A stretch of 64,000 bases of DNA from Planctomycetota bacterium (GTDB lineage Bacteria; Planctomycetota; UBA1135; GCA-002748355), in assembly GCA_026984035.1 (NCBI GenBank), contig JALSSW010000148.1, positions 1 through 64,000 of the forward strand, in the 5' to 3' direction. Shown here piece by piece: positions 1 through 9,831 of the stretch. Position numbers and translations under genes: made by a program. Each line of letters starts with the position of its first letter. Positions within the stretch are counted from its first letter, which is position 1. Below the pieces are notes generated by a model, which searched no databases, was not told where the DNA came from, and saw only the letters and a program-made list of their open reading frames with translations.

Positions 1-1731
1 GGGAAGGAGGTTGGGGATCCCATAGGGGGCGGTATGGGGTTGGAATGTAATGGGAGAACGGAAGGGGGCGAAGCGCTTTTCCTTGGGAAGCCAAAAGATC
101 GCTTCCATTTTTTGAAGGTAATCGATATGAAAGTTTTCGAAGAAATCCTTCCTCTTGCTCTTGAATTTTTGGTCCTTTCTGTCGACTCCGGCGGCTTTGC
201 GGTCAAAATCCTCTCCCAACTCGGAAAGAGCGTTGATAGACATCATATAGAGGACGCTATTCATGAAGGAGCGGGTCCTGCGATTCGGAGCATCGGCCGG
301 GAAAAAACAATTGGGTCCCACCCGTTGGGGAAAGAGGCTGAAGAAAGCCCCTCCCAGGTATTTTTCATCTCCACTCGAGGCGAAGCTTCCCAAGGGATCT
401 CCGCGCATTCCTTTGAGACAGGCTTCAAGGAAGGGCCAGCGTTCTGTGAGGAATTCCTGGTCCCAGGTCGTTCTGTAATACCACTCATGCATCAGAATCA
501 TCCAAGCCGGGATTTCGGTCTTGGGGAATTGGATGGATTTCCAGGAGAAGCTCTTTTGGCTGAGTTTGGCTTCAGCTTGAGAGAGGTCCAGGTTGAGAGG
601 GTAGGAAGCCCTGAGTTCTCCCGTCACGATTGCTGCCTTATAGAGATAGTCGAGGATGCGTTTTGCATCTTCGGTCATTCCATAACGGAGAAAGGCTAAG
701 ACCGGACCCACGGATTCTCGAACGCTTACTTCCCTCTTGTTGATCATGGGAATGACGGCTCCAGAGGGTTCGCTGACTTGGATCGTCATGAGAACCTTCC
801 AATCTTCCAAGAGGTCCTGGATATCCCGCCGATCGCTGGTGACTCGAGTCGTTCCCCTCAATTTTTTGGACCACCAACGTAGAGAGTCACTGAGAGCTTT
901 TTCGAAAGAAGCCTCGTCTGCCTTGGCATCTTCAAAGCCCTGGTTGGCAGCCCGGGTCTTTAGGTTGAGGATGAAGCTTTTGGTGGATGAGGGGGCCAGA
1001 GTTCCTAAATCGATACGGAGAGCATTCCCTTCGGTTTTTCCTTCCAAGCTGCAATCCAGTCGGGCTTGGAAACCCATCCCCGGATTTGTGGCAGAAAGCT
1101 GTCCCGCTTGGCCTTGACTCCCATCCCAGCTGAGGAGGAGACTGATGCGGCGAGGGGTTTTTCCCCGGTTTCGCACTTCGACCCAACGATGGATGGTTCT
1201 TCCCAGGGAAAAGGTCACGGTGGAAAGTGCAAGGGGACCTGGGTGGTTAAATTCCCCTTCGGCGTCTTCCGTGATGACCACATTGGCCCCCCGGACTTTC
1301 CAAAGGCTCTGGCTCTCTAGGGAGACCCTTTTGCCTCCTTCCATGAGGTCCAGGCTCATTTCTCCAAAATGTCCTTTGGGTGCCCAAGAGCGCTGTGTTT
1401 GGTAATTGGGACCCGTGAGAGCTTGCATGGTGTTGGCTCGACGCCCAAGCCCCATGTAGGTAAAAACTCTGCCATCTCCCACGGGAAAAACGCCTCCTTT
1501 CCGTTTATCGATGGTTTGCCCTTCGGGTTGCATGCGATGTTGCTGCCAATAGGAGAGATCCTCTAAAGCGGGGAAGGTCCGGGACAGAGAGATGTCCGGT
1601 CCATATTCGATCCGCTCTTTTTGGTTGCTGGGCATTTGTGCCAAAAGGGAGGCGCTAAAGTTCAGGCCAAAAAGCAGGAGGATCAGCCCGGGGAGGAACG
1701 AGTTTTTAGAGAAGGAGAAAAGTCCAAACAT
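1..1731 (-). CDS. Secreted six-hairpin-glycosidase-like protein (3' end outside window)
   Basis: Reading the minus strand from an ATG at 1731-1729 gives 577 codons without a stop up to the left edge, so the C-terminus is missing. The first ~31 residues form a signal peptide (hydrophobic core, Ala-Ser-Leu-Leu-Ala before the likely cut), so the protein is exported. A beta-rich N-terminal half is followed, from about residue 290, by a helical half rich in Trp, Tyr and acidic residues (for example FLRYGMTEDAKRILDYL), which resembles the alpha/alpha toroid of six-hairpin glycosidases such as GH65 or glycogen-debranching enzymes. I cannot identify catalytic residues or a substrate. It is divergent from the NRDE gene, with 237 bases between them. 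Family assignment is by resemblance only; a secreted protein of unknown function is the safe reading. Confidence 0.7.
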   Translation of the reverse strand, partial: MFGLFSFSKNSFLPGLILLLFGLNFSASLLAQMPSNQKERIEYGPDISLSRTFPALEDLSYWQQHRMQPEGQTIDKRKGGVFPVGDGRVFTYMGLGRRANTMQALTGPNYQTQRSWAPKGHFGEMSLDLMEGGKRVSLESQSLWKVRGANVVITEDAEGEFNHPGPLALSTVTFSLGRTIHRWVEVRNRGKTPRRISLLLSWDGSQGQAGQLSATNPGMGFQARLDCSLEGKTEGNALRIDLGTLAPSSTKSFILNLKTRAANQGFEDAKADEASFEKALSDSLRWWSKKLRGTTRVTSDRRDIQDLLEDWKVLMTIQVSEPSGAVIPMINKREVSVRESVGPVLAFLRYGMTEDAKRILDYLYKAAIVTGELRASYPLNLDLSQAEAKLSQKSFSWKSIQFPKTEIPAWMILMHEWYYRTTWDQEFLTERWPFLEACLKGMRGDPLGSFASSGDEKYLGGAFFSLFPQRVGPNCFFPADAPNRRTRSFMNSVLYMMSINALSELGEDFDRKAAGVDRKDQKFKSKRKDFFENFHIDYLQKMEAIFWLPKEKRFAPFRSPITFQPHTAPYGIPNLLP

Positions 1732-1968
1732 TGCGGTACCAACGAAGAATCAAAAACGATGGTTTCTTTCGGCGAGAATGCTAAGAAACGGGAGCTGAAA
1801 ATCTGCCTTTCTTTGTACCCTATGTTGCAGGCTAAAGAAATGGAAACCGGTGGAGCAGGGAGCCAGGGGGAATCCTGGGTCCGATTGTGGGGGGACGGCC
1901 AGGAGGATGGGAGACTCCCTAAGAGTAGAAATCCACCAGAAGAAACGAGGAACCGGGTGGATACCTGA

Positions 1969-2718
1969 ATGTGTGTACTTCTGCTAATAAAACGGCCTCT
2001 GCCCGGCTTTTCCTGGGTGATGGCAACCAATCGCGATGAGGATCCTCAGCGAGCTGCAACCCCTCCAGGGCTTCATTTGAGTCATGGAGTGAAGTTTTTG
2101 GCTCCCAGAGACAAAAAAGCAGGGGGGACCTGGATCGGGGTCAACGAAGTGGGTTTAGGATGTGCACTCACGAATATTGGGATGGGGAGCGGAGGGAAGA
2201 CTTTCTTTTCCCGGGGGTTACTCGTGTTTGAGGCCTTGGGGCACAGGCGCCTTGGTGAAGCTGCTGAAGCCATCCGAAAGCGCTGTTCGCAGGTCCCTTT
2301 GCAGCCTTTCCGCATGGTGCTCTTTGAGGGAGATCGATGTCTTTTGCTGGAATGGCACAAGGAGAAACTCCTGGAGCAAGGTTTTGAGGGGGATTTTCTG
2401 TTTTTTACCCATCAATGGGGACCTGGAGAGGCTTGGATCCCGGGTTTGGAGGAGGGCACAGCGAGCTTTGGAGACAAGGAAATAGAAGACCTCATCTACC
2501 ATTTGCAAGTGGTCTTGGCCACGGGAAGGGGACATGGGGTTCAGGGGCATGAAACTTTTCCGCTCTGTAGGTGCGAAGGCAATCCCCGAACCGTGAGCTG
2601 TTCAATGATTGCTGTTCCCGAAGAAATGCCGGAGGGACTTCGTTTCTTCCATTCGAATGGAGATCCTCTCTCTTCTCCGCTTTTGGACTATTCCGGCCTT
2701 TGGAAACGCCTGGTCTGA
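1969..2718 (+). CDS. NRDE family protein (TANGO2-like)
   Basis: The 249-residue product begins Met-Cys and carries the family motif ATNRDED at residues 23-29, which names the NRDE (Asn-Arg-Asp-Glu) / TANGO2 family, formerly DUF833. A free N-terminal Cys after Met removal is a conserved feature of this family and resembles Ntn-hydrolases, though no bacterial activity is firmly established; the eukaryotic homologue TANGO2 affects lipid and haem handling. No signal peptide is visible, so a cytoplasmic location is expected. The length matches the family. The start is fixed by the Met-Cys end; no strong Shine-Dalgarno precedes it. It is followed 90 bases later by a large repeat protein and is probably its own unit. 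Confidence 0.88.
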   Translation: MCVLLLIKRPLPGFSWVMATNRDEDPQRAATPPGLHLSHGVKFLAPRDKKAGGTWIGVNEVGLGCALTNIGMGSGGKTFFSRGLLVFEALGHRRLGEAAEAIRKRCSQVPLQPFRMVLFEGDRCLLLEWHKEKLLEQGFEGDFLFFTHQWGPGEAWIPGLEEGTASFGDKEIEDLIYHLQVVLATGRGHGVQGHETFPLCRCEGNPRTVSCSMIAVPEEMPEGLRFFHSNGDPLSSPLLDYSGLWKRLV

Positions 2719-2808
2719 TTTCGATAGAATCTCTGCTGGAATCCAGGCCGGAATGGATGCCAAATTTTCTGTCCCCGTCCTCCCCCATAGATCAAGAGAT
2801 CTATCCTT

Positions 2809-5800
2809 ATGGAAATCAAAGCCCGATCCTTTTTCTTTCTTGCCATTCCCCTCCTTCTGCTGGCCGTTCTTTTCTTTTTAAGGTCCCAAGTCGGTTTGGG
2901 TGGTGCTGATGCATTTCAGGAACCCGATGTCGAAACTTTGGGTGAGCTGAGAGAGTCGGATCCCAGCCCTTCCTTATGGGAAAAGAGAGCTTCTTTGGAG
3001 GGGGCCACCCGGAAAAAACAGGACACGGATCCGAGCCAGAGCGTCGTGGAAGGGCAAGTTTTTTTAGTAAAGGGGAGGAAACCAGCCCCCTTTGTTCAAA
3101 TCCTTGCCTTGGATCGTCCCTCTGCCTTCCAACAAATTGAGCTGCGTCTCCAGGACCTTTTTGCCAATGGTTTTTTCCAGTCCAAGGAAGTCCCAATTCC
3201 AAAGGTTTTGGGGAAGACCCGGGCAGATGCGGAAGGCCGATTTCGACTTACCGGCCTTCCCGCGGGGCGGATCTACTTGGATGCCCACTCGGATCAATGG
3301 TTTTCTCGGAGCCAACCTGCAGCCCTTGTTGCGCGGGGGGAGACCAGGTCCGGCATTCAACTCTTTGTCTCTCCCGGGTCGAGAGTGTTTGGGGAGATTC
3401 AGGGTCCCAAGGGAGAGCCCCTCCCCGGGGCTAGGGTTGTTCTTAGGCCGGACGCGAACGCCTTCCTTGCCCGGCTTTCCGAGAGGAATTACCGTTGGGT
3501 GGAAACTCTCACGGACAGCGAGGGGCGGTACTCAATTCCCGGGGTGCCCCCGGGCCGGGGCTATGCCCTCGTGGCCCTCCATCCAAAGATGGCTCCCGCC
3601 CAAAAGCGGGACATCCAAGTCTTCGCCATGCGAGCCCTGCGTGTTGATCTCAGAGGGACTCGCGGGGGGGTGATTCGAGGGCGCGTCCTGAGGGATCATG
3701 GTGAGCCTGCGGCCTTTGCCCGAGTGGGTTTTGCCTATATGGATCTTGCGCGCATTTTGTTTTCCGTGGGGCAAGGGAATCCTGTTCGAACGGACGCAGA
3801 GGGTCGTTTTGAAATCCGTGGGGTCGGGGCAGGGCTTCTGGCCATCACAGCTCTGGAGGACGGCTTTGCCCCTTCGGAGCCCAAGACCCTTCTGATGCCT
3901 GAGGGGGGAGTCCTTCAGACCGAGCTTGTTCTGAACAAGGGATGGTCTCTCAAGGGTCTCGTTTTGGATGAAAACAATAAAGCCCTTGCGGGAGTCCCTG
4001 TGGTGGCCCGGAGTTTTGAACAACCCCGTGGTCTTGATCTGGGGGCTTTGGTTCGGATCTATCCTGTCCGAACGAAGACAGACAAGCATGGGGCCTTCGT
4101 CATCAAGGGGCTTTTGGCGACCCGGGTTTTTGTCGAAGCCCGTAAGAAGGGTTTTTTCCCCGGGAGGGCTTCAAGAAAGCAGGAAGACGGAGAGAAACCG
4201 CTCCGGCTGATCTTGAGCCGTGGAGGATTCCTCCAGGGAAGGGTTGTGGGGCAGGGAGGGAAACCCCTGGAGCGTTTTCATGTCCTTGCTCTCCCAAAAA
4301 AGGGAAGAAGAATCCGGATCGGCCCTGAGTGGGGGCGCCCCTCCAGAAAGGGCAACCCCTATGTGGATCGAAGTCCCTGGCTGGGTCGCCAGGGCAAGGA
4401 AATCCAAAACCCGGAAGGTCGTTTTGTGTATGGGCCTCTCCCCTATGGGAAAATCAAGCTGCAGGTTTGGGCCCAAGGGTATTTAAAGACCGACCTTGAG
4501 GTGAACCTTGTTCGGGGGAAAAAGCTTCCTGAGATTGTATTGTCTCTCCTGCCAGGGGGAACGCTCGAAGGGCAAGTACTCGCGGGGGGACAACCTCTCC
4601 CCGAAGCCCAAGTGACCTGGCGGAGGTTTCGTGCCCCGCGCGGCCCTTCCTTTTTGCCCTTTCGCTTTGAGTCCGAACCCGAGGACCTGGATCTCATGGG
4701 GCTTTCTTCTTCTCTGTCTCATCGTTCGGTTCTTACAGATGGAAATGGGCGTTTCCATCTTGATGGCGTGGAACCTGGAAAGGTGCGGATCACTGCTCGC
4801 CATCCAGATTGGGCGAAGCGATCCCTGGGGCCAATCCCTGTTGAGGCGGGCAAAGCTCAAAAGGGAATTCTCCTCCAAATGATGGTGGGTGGAACCATTG
4901 AGGGGCGTGTCCTTGGACTCAAGGACCGAGGGCAAGCCGGTGCCATGGTGGTCGCGGCATCCATTGCCAAGGGGGCCCTCAAGGCTACTACGACCAAAAA
5001 GGACGGAAGCTTTGTCCTCAAGGCGCTTCCCCCCGGGCCCTACGTGGTGTTCAAGACACGGATTGATGCGACTCGCACGGATCTCTGGTCGCAAGTTGTC
5101 GGAAATGTCCGGCTGCGGGCCGCCACCGTTCGAGAGGGAAAGGTGACGCGTGTCGTGATTGAGGACCGGAGCGAAGGGGGAGTGGATCTTTACGGAATTT
5201 TGACCGCCCAAGGGAAGCCTGCTCCGGGTGCAGTCTTGACGCTCTTGGGGCAGGACAAACAGGGTCCCCTCGGCATTGGGGTTCGCTCGGCCACGGCCGA
5301 TGCCCGGGGGCATTACAAGCTTCCTTCCGTGAGGCCTGGGCGATACCTGGCCCGGATCACCAATTATACGCGTTCCCGCCCTGTGGGAGCGCAGGTGGCT
5401 GTCGAAGTCCGGAGCGGAGTGCGGCGGCAGAGACTCGACTTGCGTTTTCCTGATGGGGAGATGTTTGGCCGCATCATGGATTCTACAGGGAAGGGGGTCC
5501 CCGGCGTTCGTGTGCGGGCCATCTCCGAGGATGGCCGGCTTAGGGGAATCGGCTTGGTTGGCATGATCGCTGGGAATGCGGGTGCGGATCGGGATCGCAG
5601 TGCGGGGGATGGGAGTTTTCACCTGAACCGTTTAGCTGCAGGCCGCTGGACTCTTTCCGCGGAGCCACGAGGAGAACTCTCCAACCGGTTTTCCAGCGCA
5701 GAAAAAACAGGGATTGTCTTACAGCCCGGTCAAAAACTCCGGGGAATCGTCTTGGTCCTTCCTCGCGCAACGGTCCTTGAAGGCGATGTTGTGGATGGAC

Positions 5801-6417
5801 AAGGCCATCCGGTTCGGGCTGCCCGTATCACCCTGCATCCTCAGGATCGGATGAAGGATCCCACAGCCCTGGCAGAGGCCGCCTTGAGGGGGAAGGCCCC
5901 GGCCCGTGCTCTTGGGGCCTCTTTTCGAAAACAGGGCCGAAGTGATTCGCGGGGCCACTTCCGCATTCGCGGACTCCCTCCCGGGGCCTACCAGCTCTCT
6001 GTGGATCATCCCAAGCTGGTAAACCCCAAACCCATTCCCGTCCAACTCGCGTTGGGAAGCCCTACCAAGATCCATGTTCTTGTTGTCAGAGGCGGCCATG
6101 TTTGGGTCCGGGTCCTGGGTTTTGATGGCCGAACACTTCCGCGAGGAGGTGTGCGGGTTCTCAATAGTGAAGGCAAGGAGGTTGGAAAGCGGAATCTCTT
6201 CGGCCTCCTCCGAGGGCTCTTTGGAGGAAAGAAAAAATCGAAGAAAGATTCAGCCTGGATCGACTGCGGCTTACTTCCTCCTGACCGCTACACCCTGATC
6301 ATCAATGAAAAGGGATTGGAGAAAGAAAATAAAGTTACCAAAATTACTCGTGTCCTGCATGAGGGCGAGGAAGCTCGTTGGGAGATCCGCCTGGAGGATC
6401 TCAAAAAAGGGAAGTAA
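2809..6417 (+). CDS. Membrane-anchored protein with about eleven carboxypeptidase-regulatory-like repeats
   Basis: This 1202-residue protein starts with a short cytoplasmic stub and one hydrophobic helix (about residues 7-25), then has a long extracytoplasmic part. About every 90-120 residues a unit ends in the same pattern: a polar turn with Asp/Gly, G-R-F or G-H-F, then G-L-P-P-G-x-Y. Clear copies lie near residues 140, 230, 330, 425, 525, 645, 730, 825, 930 and 1045, with a degenerate last one near 1165. This is the Ig-like CarboxypepD_reg / CnaB-type fold, used in surface and envelope adhesion or scaffolding. No catalytic domain is visible. The Lys/Arg-rich C-terminal end near residues 1140-1150 is unusual. 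The role is inferred as an envelope scaffold; binding partner unknown. Confidence 0.8.
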   Translation: MEIKARSFFFLAIPLLLLAVLFFLRSQVGLGGADAFQEPDVETLGELRESDPSPSLWEKRASLEGATRKKQDTDPSQSVVEGQVFLVKGRKPAPFVQILALDRPSAFQQIELRLQDLFANGFFQSKEVPIPKVLGKTRADAEGRFRLTGLPAGRIYLDAHSDQWFSRSQPAALVARGETRSGIQLFVSPGSRVFGEIQGPKGEPLPGARVVLRPDANAFLARLSERNYRWVETLTDSEGRYSIPGVPPGRGYALVALHPKMAPAQKRDIQVFAMRALRVDLRGTRGGVIRGRVLRDHGEPAAFARVGFAYMDLARILFSVGQGNPVRTDAEGRFEIRGVGAGLLAITALEDGFAPSEPKTLLMPEGGVLQTELVLNKGWSLKGLVLDENNKALAGVPVVARSFEQPRGLDLGALVRIYPVRTKTDKHGAFVIKGLLATRVFVEARKKGFFPGRASRKQEDGEKPLRLILSRGGFLQGRVVGQGGKPLERFHVLALPKKGRRIRIGPEWGRPSRKGNPYVDRSPWLGRQGKEIQNPEGRFVYGPLPYGKIKLQVWAQGYLKTDLEVNLVRGKKLPEIVLSLLPGGTLEGQVLAGGQPLPEAQVTWRRFRAPRGPSFLPFRFESEPEDLDLMGLSSSLSHRSVLTDGNGRFHLDGVEPGKVRITARHPDWAKRSLGPIPVEAGKAQKGILLQMMVGGTIEGRVLGLKDRGQAGAMVVAASIAKGALKATTTKKDGSFVLKALPPGPYVVFKTRIDATRTDLWSQVVGNVRLRAATVREGKVTRVVIEDRSEGGVDLYGILTAQGKPAPGAVLTLLGQDKQGPLGIGVRSATADARGHYKLPSVRPGRYLARITNYTRSRPVGAQVAVEVRSGVRRQRLDLRFPDGEMFGRIMDSTGKGVPGVRVRAISEDGRLRGIGLVGMIAGNAGADRDRSAGDGSFHLNRLAAGRWTLSAEPRGELSNRFSSAEKTGIVLQPGQKLRGIVLVLPRATVLEGDVVDGQGHPVRAARITLHPQDRMKDPTALAEAALRGKAPARALGASFRKQGRSDSRGHFRIRGLPPGAYQLSVDHPKLVNPKPIPVQLALGSPTKIHVLVVRGGHVWVRVLGFDGRTLPRGGVRVLNSEGKEVGKRNLFGLLRGLFGGKKKSKKDSAWIDCGLLPPDRYTLIINEKGLEKENKVTKITRVLHEGEEARWEIRLEDLKKGK

Positions 6418-6518
6418 TCTCCTGATTCCTAAGAAACCCTTTTTGAAGGTTTATAGGATCTTTTTGGCGAATTTTTACTCCAAATCCTTTGGTAAGGGGA
6501 CAAGGCTTTGGAAGATGA

Positions 6519-6547
6519 GGGCCTCTCCCTGGTCGAGAGAGAGGCCC
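6519..6547. terminator. Hairpin between convergent genes
   Basis: Nine perfectly paired bases (GGGCCTCTC at 6519-6527 with GAGAGGCCC at 6539-6547) enclose an 11-base loop, in the 143-base gap between two convergent genes. Neither side has a convincing T-run, so it may act as a weak or bidirectional terminator or simply protect mRNA 3' ends. Confidence 0.4.
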
Positions 6548-6560
6548 GAAACCCTGGGGC

Positions 6561-8315
6561 TTAGAAGAAGGTCGTTTTCCCAATGTTGGAAGCGGACGCA
6601 AAGCTATTGCCCTTCAAAACGAGGATTTGGCTAAAAATACTTTTCCCTTTCAAGCTGAGCGGGACTGCTGTGGAGAAGTTTCCAACGCCTACCCCATTCA
6701 GGGTTCCCGCAGTGATGGGGAAAAGGTTGAGGAGAATGGGAAGCCCCTGAAAGGAAACCGTCTTGTTGTTGGGCGAAACTACCAGAATCCAGAGTCCACC
6801 GGGTTCCGATCCAAAGGCGTAGGTCACCGGAATGACTCCTGGGAAACCCAGAGCGGAGGCGGTCATTGCAGCAGGGCGCGTAACCTTGTAGGTGAGGTTG
6901 AGAGCGTTACTCAGTCCGTTTCCATTTTTAACGCGGACACTCACCAAGCCGAGTTTTGAGGGAGCGGGAGCCTGGAAGGTCAGCTTGGTATCGCTGAAAG
7001 CGAAGAAGTTTGTCAGTGTGTTGGAGCCCACTTGGACCGACTGGACGCTTGAGAGGCCCGTCCCGATCAAAGTGACCGTGCCGCCATTAAAAGCCTTGAC
7101 GCTGCTTGGGCTGATGCTGCTCAGTTTGGGAGCGCTGGGGTCACTAAGGCATCTGCGGGTATTCTTGTAAGAAATGATTTGGTTTTTACTGGTGTTGCCA
7201 AAGCGGGTGATGTCCCGTCCGCAACCACCGAGACCTGAGCACATGATTTTGCAGTCGTTTCCGGCATTATTACAATGTCTCGCGCTCCAGTTGTGTCCAA
7301 GCTCATGGGCGACGAGCCCAGCATTGGTCGAAACCCTGGAGCTGAAGGCCTTGGATGTCCCATATCCAACGGTTTGGCTGCAGATGACGCTCAAATAGGC
7401 GACTCCAATGACTCCCGAAAAAGAGCCAAGTCCAGTGAAGAGGTGGGCCACATCGCGTTTGACGCCACGATGGTTGGCATTCCAATAGGAGCGGAACTGC
7501 CCCAGGCGGGTTCCAAGGTTGGAGGTGCTCCCATAAACCCGGGAGGTTCGGACAATGATGGTGGTAATCTTATAGGTGATCCCCACGTCTCTCTTGTAGA
7601 TAGTATCTACCGCATTCATCACGGAATTGACCTGGGCTTGGACCCGAGAAACACTCGATCCGAATTTCCGGTAGAAATCGTTGTCCGCATCGATCGCGAT
7701 CTCAGCAACCTTGGTGGCGAGGATGGAAGGACCTCCGGGGAGAATCTTTCCCGCAGGGAGGACTTCCGTGTTCCCGCAACGGACATTCTGAGTTCTGACG
7801 TCTTTGTGGGCATAAACAATGTGCCGGTTTTTGGGCGCTTTGGGGTCCACTTCGCTTAAGGGTTGGATGGCGAGGAGTTGGTTTCCGGGCATGAGGATGG
7901 TGGCTGTGAGTTGGCCCTGAAACAGAGAAGCAGCCACCCGGCTTTCTGGAACTCCCGAGACCTGACCTCTGTAGGTGGTGGAGGCAGGGGCCTTCACTGG
8001 GTGGGTACCCGTCGCGTCGGTGACGAGTAGTTGGAAGTTTTTGGAACGGATGTCGTAAGCGAAGAGATTGAGGGAACGAAGTCTTCCATTCAAAACTACG
8101 CGGAGATGCATCGTTTTGGGGAGTCCTTTGGGAATGGAAAGATCTTCGAGGCTTGCCCTGAATAGCCCCATTGTTTTCAAGATGGAGGGTCCCGCCTGAT
8201 AGATCCGGGGGCTCATTGTGGATGCTGTGGGGGAACTCTGTGCACAAAGATGGGGAGAACAAAGGCCTATGGAAAGCACAAGCCCAGCGATAGCGGGGAA
8301 AGAAAAAGACTTCAT
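6561..8315 (-). CDS. Secreted reprolysin-type (M12) zinc metalloprotease with IPT/TIG domain
   Basis: The start is the ATG at 8315-8313: GGAG lies six bases upstream, whereas a longer reading from TTG at 8327 would place this ribosome site inside the gene. A signal peptide (about residues 1-25, ending Leu-Cys-Ala) precedes a propeptide-like region of roughly 150 residues. The catalytic domain has the metzincin motif HELGHNWSARH near residue 337 and a downstream Met-turn (KIMCSG), with several Cys for disulfides, as in M12B reprolysins. An IPT/TIG immunoglobulin-like domain follows at about residues 395-480. A C-terminal ~100-residue beta-rich domain resembles those on many planctomycete secreted proteins. 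The Gly usual in HExxHxxGxxH is Ser here. It is likely exported and digests extracellular protein. Confidence 0.88.
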   Translation of the reverse strand: MKSFSFPAIAGLVLSIGLCSPHLCAQSSPTASTMSPRIYQAGPSILKTMGLFRASLEDLSIPKGLPKTMHLRVVLNGRLRSLNLFAYDIRSKNFQLLVTDATGTHPVKAPASTTYRGQVSGVPESRVAASLFQGQLTATILMPGNQLLAIQPLSEVDPKAPKNRHIVYAHKDVRTQNVRCGNTEVLPAGKILPGGPSILATKVAEIAIDADNDFYRKFGSSVSRVQAQVNSVMNAVDTIYKRDVGITYKITTIIVRTSRVYGSTSNLGTRLGQFRSYWNANHRGVKRDVAHLFTGLGSFSGVIGVAYLSVICSQTVGYGTSKAFSSRVSTNAGLVAHELGHNWSARHCNNAGNDCKIMCSGLGGCGRDITRFGNTSKNQIISYKNTRRCLSDPSAPKLSSISPSSVKAFNGGTVTLIGTGLSSVQSVQVGSNTLTNFFAFSDTKLTFQAPAPSKLGLVSVRVKNGNGLSNALNLTYKVTRPAAMTASALGFPGVIPVTYAFGSEPGGLWILVVSPNNKTVSFQGLPILLNLFPITAGTLNGVGVGNFSTAVPLSLKGKSIFSQILVLKGNSFASASNIGKTTFF

Positions 8316-8822
8316 TGACAACTCCAAAAAGGGACTAAGAAAAGGAACAATGTGGGAATGAGAAGAATGAGAGGAGTTTTTGATATCCAGATGGGCGGAG
8401 GTTCCGTTCCAACTGCCGATTGTTTTGTCTCCAGGACCCGGACGGATCTTGTTTGTCCAGAGGTCCTTTTCGAGCTTTGACCCGGTTTCTTTAGGGTGTC
8501 GCCCAACCTGAGGTGAGCCTTTGGTCCAAGAAAAAGGAATCAGAGAATCCTTCTTAGTCTTCTCCGCATTACGAGGAGCCAGTGGGGAGCCAGTGAGGAG
8601 TCCCAGTAAGCTGATCGCAACGGGAAAAAACCATCTCGAAATAGGCAGCTTTTCCGCAGGTTTTTCAGACCAAGTCCTCTTTGGAGCTGATCTTCTTTTG
8701 ATACGAAATCCTGAAACCTTCAGGGCCGACCAACCCAGCGATCTTAAAACAAGCCCCTATTTTATGCAAAGGGGGGAATGGTTAGCCCTTCTTCCCAAAC
8801 CGCCTTCGAGTAATATGTTCCC
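8316..8822. other. 507-base divergent intergenic region, no gene seen
   Basis: This stretch separates the minus-strand protease from plus-strand pssA and must hold promoters for both. Open frames here (8521-8826 plus, 8312-8506 minus) have no recognisable protein features and overlap start sites of the real genes, so I leave them out. No RNA gene or clear hairpin was recognised. Confidence 0.5.
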
Positions 8823-9818
8823 ATGAACAGCCAACCTGGAAACAAACCAACCCGGCGGAAGAGGGCGATGAATGCCATTGCAAATGTCCCCTTTTTCCCG
8901 AGCCTAATTACCCTTGGAAACGCTTTCTGTGGTTTCTTGGCGATCATTAAAATTACCGATGCAGCTTTCATTGTCGGGTCTCATCCTTTGACGGAGGCTT
9001 TGAGGTCTCAAGTGTTTGCTAGAATCGAGACCGCCGGTCTTCTGATATTTTTGGCCATGATCTTTGATGCTCTTGATGGCAAGGTGGCCCGACTCACGGA
9101 TCAAACCACAGACTTTGGGGCCCAATTAGACAGCTTGGCGGATGTGATTACCTTTGGAGTCGCTCCGGCTGTCCTGGCAAAATTCATGGTGGATTTACAC
9201 CAACCACCCCATGGAAATCTCCTTCCAAGCCATCCCAAGTTTTATTATCTATGTGCAGCTCTTTTCGCTCTGTTTGCGGTCATGAGATTGGCGCGCTTCA
9301 ATGTGGAAACTCCGGATCATTCCGAGGAAGCCCACTCTGAATTTTCGGGACTTCCTACCCCGGCAGCGGCTGCGGCCATCGTTTCCTTGCTTCTTTTCAC
9401 TTGTGCGCAAAATGAAACAGGGGAAATCACCAACCTCCTGTTTTCTCCTGAGATCTATAACAACCTGATCCGCTTCCTTCCGCTTGTCCTTTTCTTGACT
9501 GGCCTGCTGATGATCAGCACCCTCCCCTATCCCCACTTCATGAACACTGTGTTCCGGGGAAAGAAGTCCTTCCCCTTTCTCGCTCTGGCGGTTTTTGTCC
9601 TTATTCTTGGGGCCTTGGAGTGGCGAATTGTTCTTCTGACCCTTTGCTCTCTCTATCTTCTCACGGGTCCCATTATTGGGATCACCCGTCTCTTTTTCGG
9701 TGGACCCAGTTCAGGATCTGGGGATGGAAAGGAGGAAGGTGAGGAGGAAGTCACGCAGACCTCCGACAGAAGTTCTTCTCAGATCTTGCGAAGGGTTGAG
9801 CCAGGCTCGGGGAATTAG
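8823..9818 (+). CDS. pssA: CDP-diacylglycerol-serine O-phosphatidyltransferase
   Basis: The 331-residue membrane protein carries the CDP-alcohol phosphatidyltransferase signature D-x2-D-G-x2-A-R-x8-G-x3-D-x3-D at about residues 82-108 (ALDGKVARLTD then GAQLDSLAD), whose aspartates bind metal and the CDP-lipid. A helix-rich remainder gives about seven or eight membrane segments. The arrangement FPSLITLGNAFCGF near the N-terminus is typical of the phosphatidylserine synthase (PssA type II) branch rather than PgsA, so the expected reaction is CDP-diacylglycerol plus serine to phosphatidylserine, precursor of phosphatidylethanolamine. A charged, Glu/Ser-rich cytoplasmic tail of ~45 residues is longer than usual. 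It is the first gene of the cluster that continues with folK 13 bases downstream. Confidence 0.9.
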   Translation: MNSQPGNKPTRRKRAMNAIANVPFFPSLITLGNAFCGFLAIIKITDAAFIVGSHPLTEALRSQVFARIETAGLLIFLAMIFDALDGKVARLTDQTTDFGAQLDSLADVITFGVAPAVLAKFMVDLHQPPHGNLLPSHPKFYYLCAALFALFAVMRLARFNVETPDHSEEAHSEFSGLPTPAAAAAIVSLLLFTCAQNETGEITNLLFSPEIYNNLIRFLPLVLFLTGLLMISTLPYPHFMNTVFRGKKSFPFLALAVFVLILGALEWRIVLLTLCSLYLLTGPIIGITRLFFGGPSSGSGDGKEEGEEEVTQTSDRSSSQILRRVEPGSGN

Positions 9819-9831
9819 GGAGTCCCTCCAA

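Noticed and set aside
4483-5622. Minus-strand frame of 379 codons inside the repeat protein
   Set aside because: Long open frames on the opposite strand are expected in this codon pattern; it has no domain features and the plus-strand gene is convincing.
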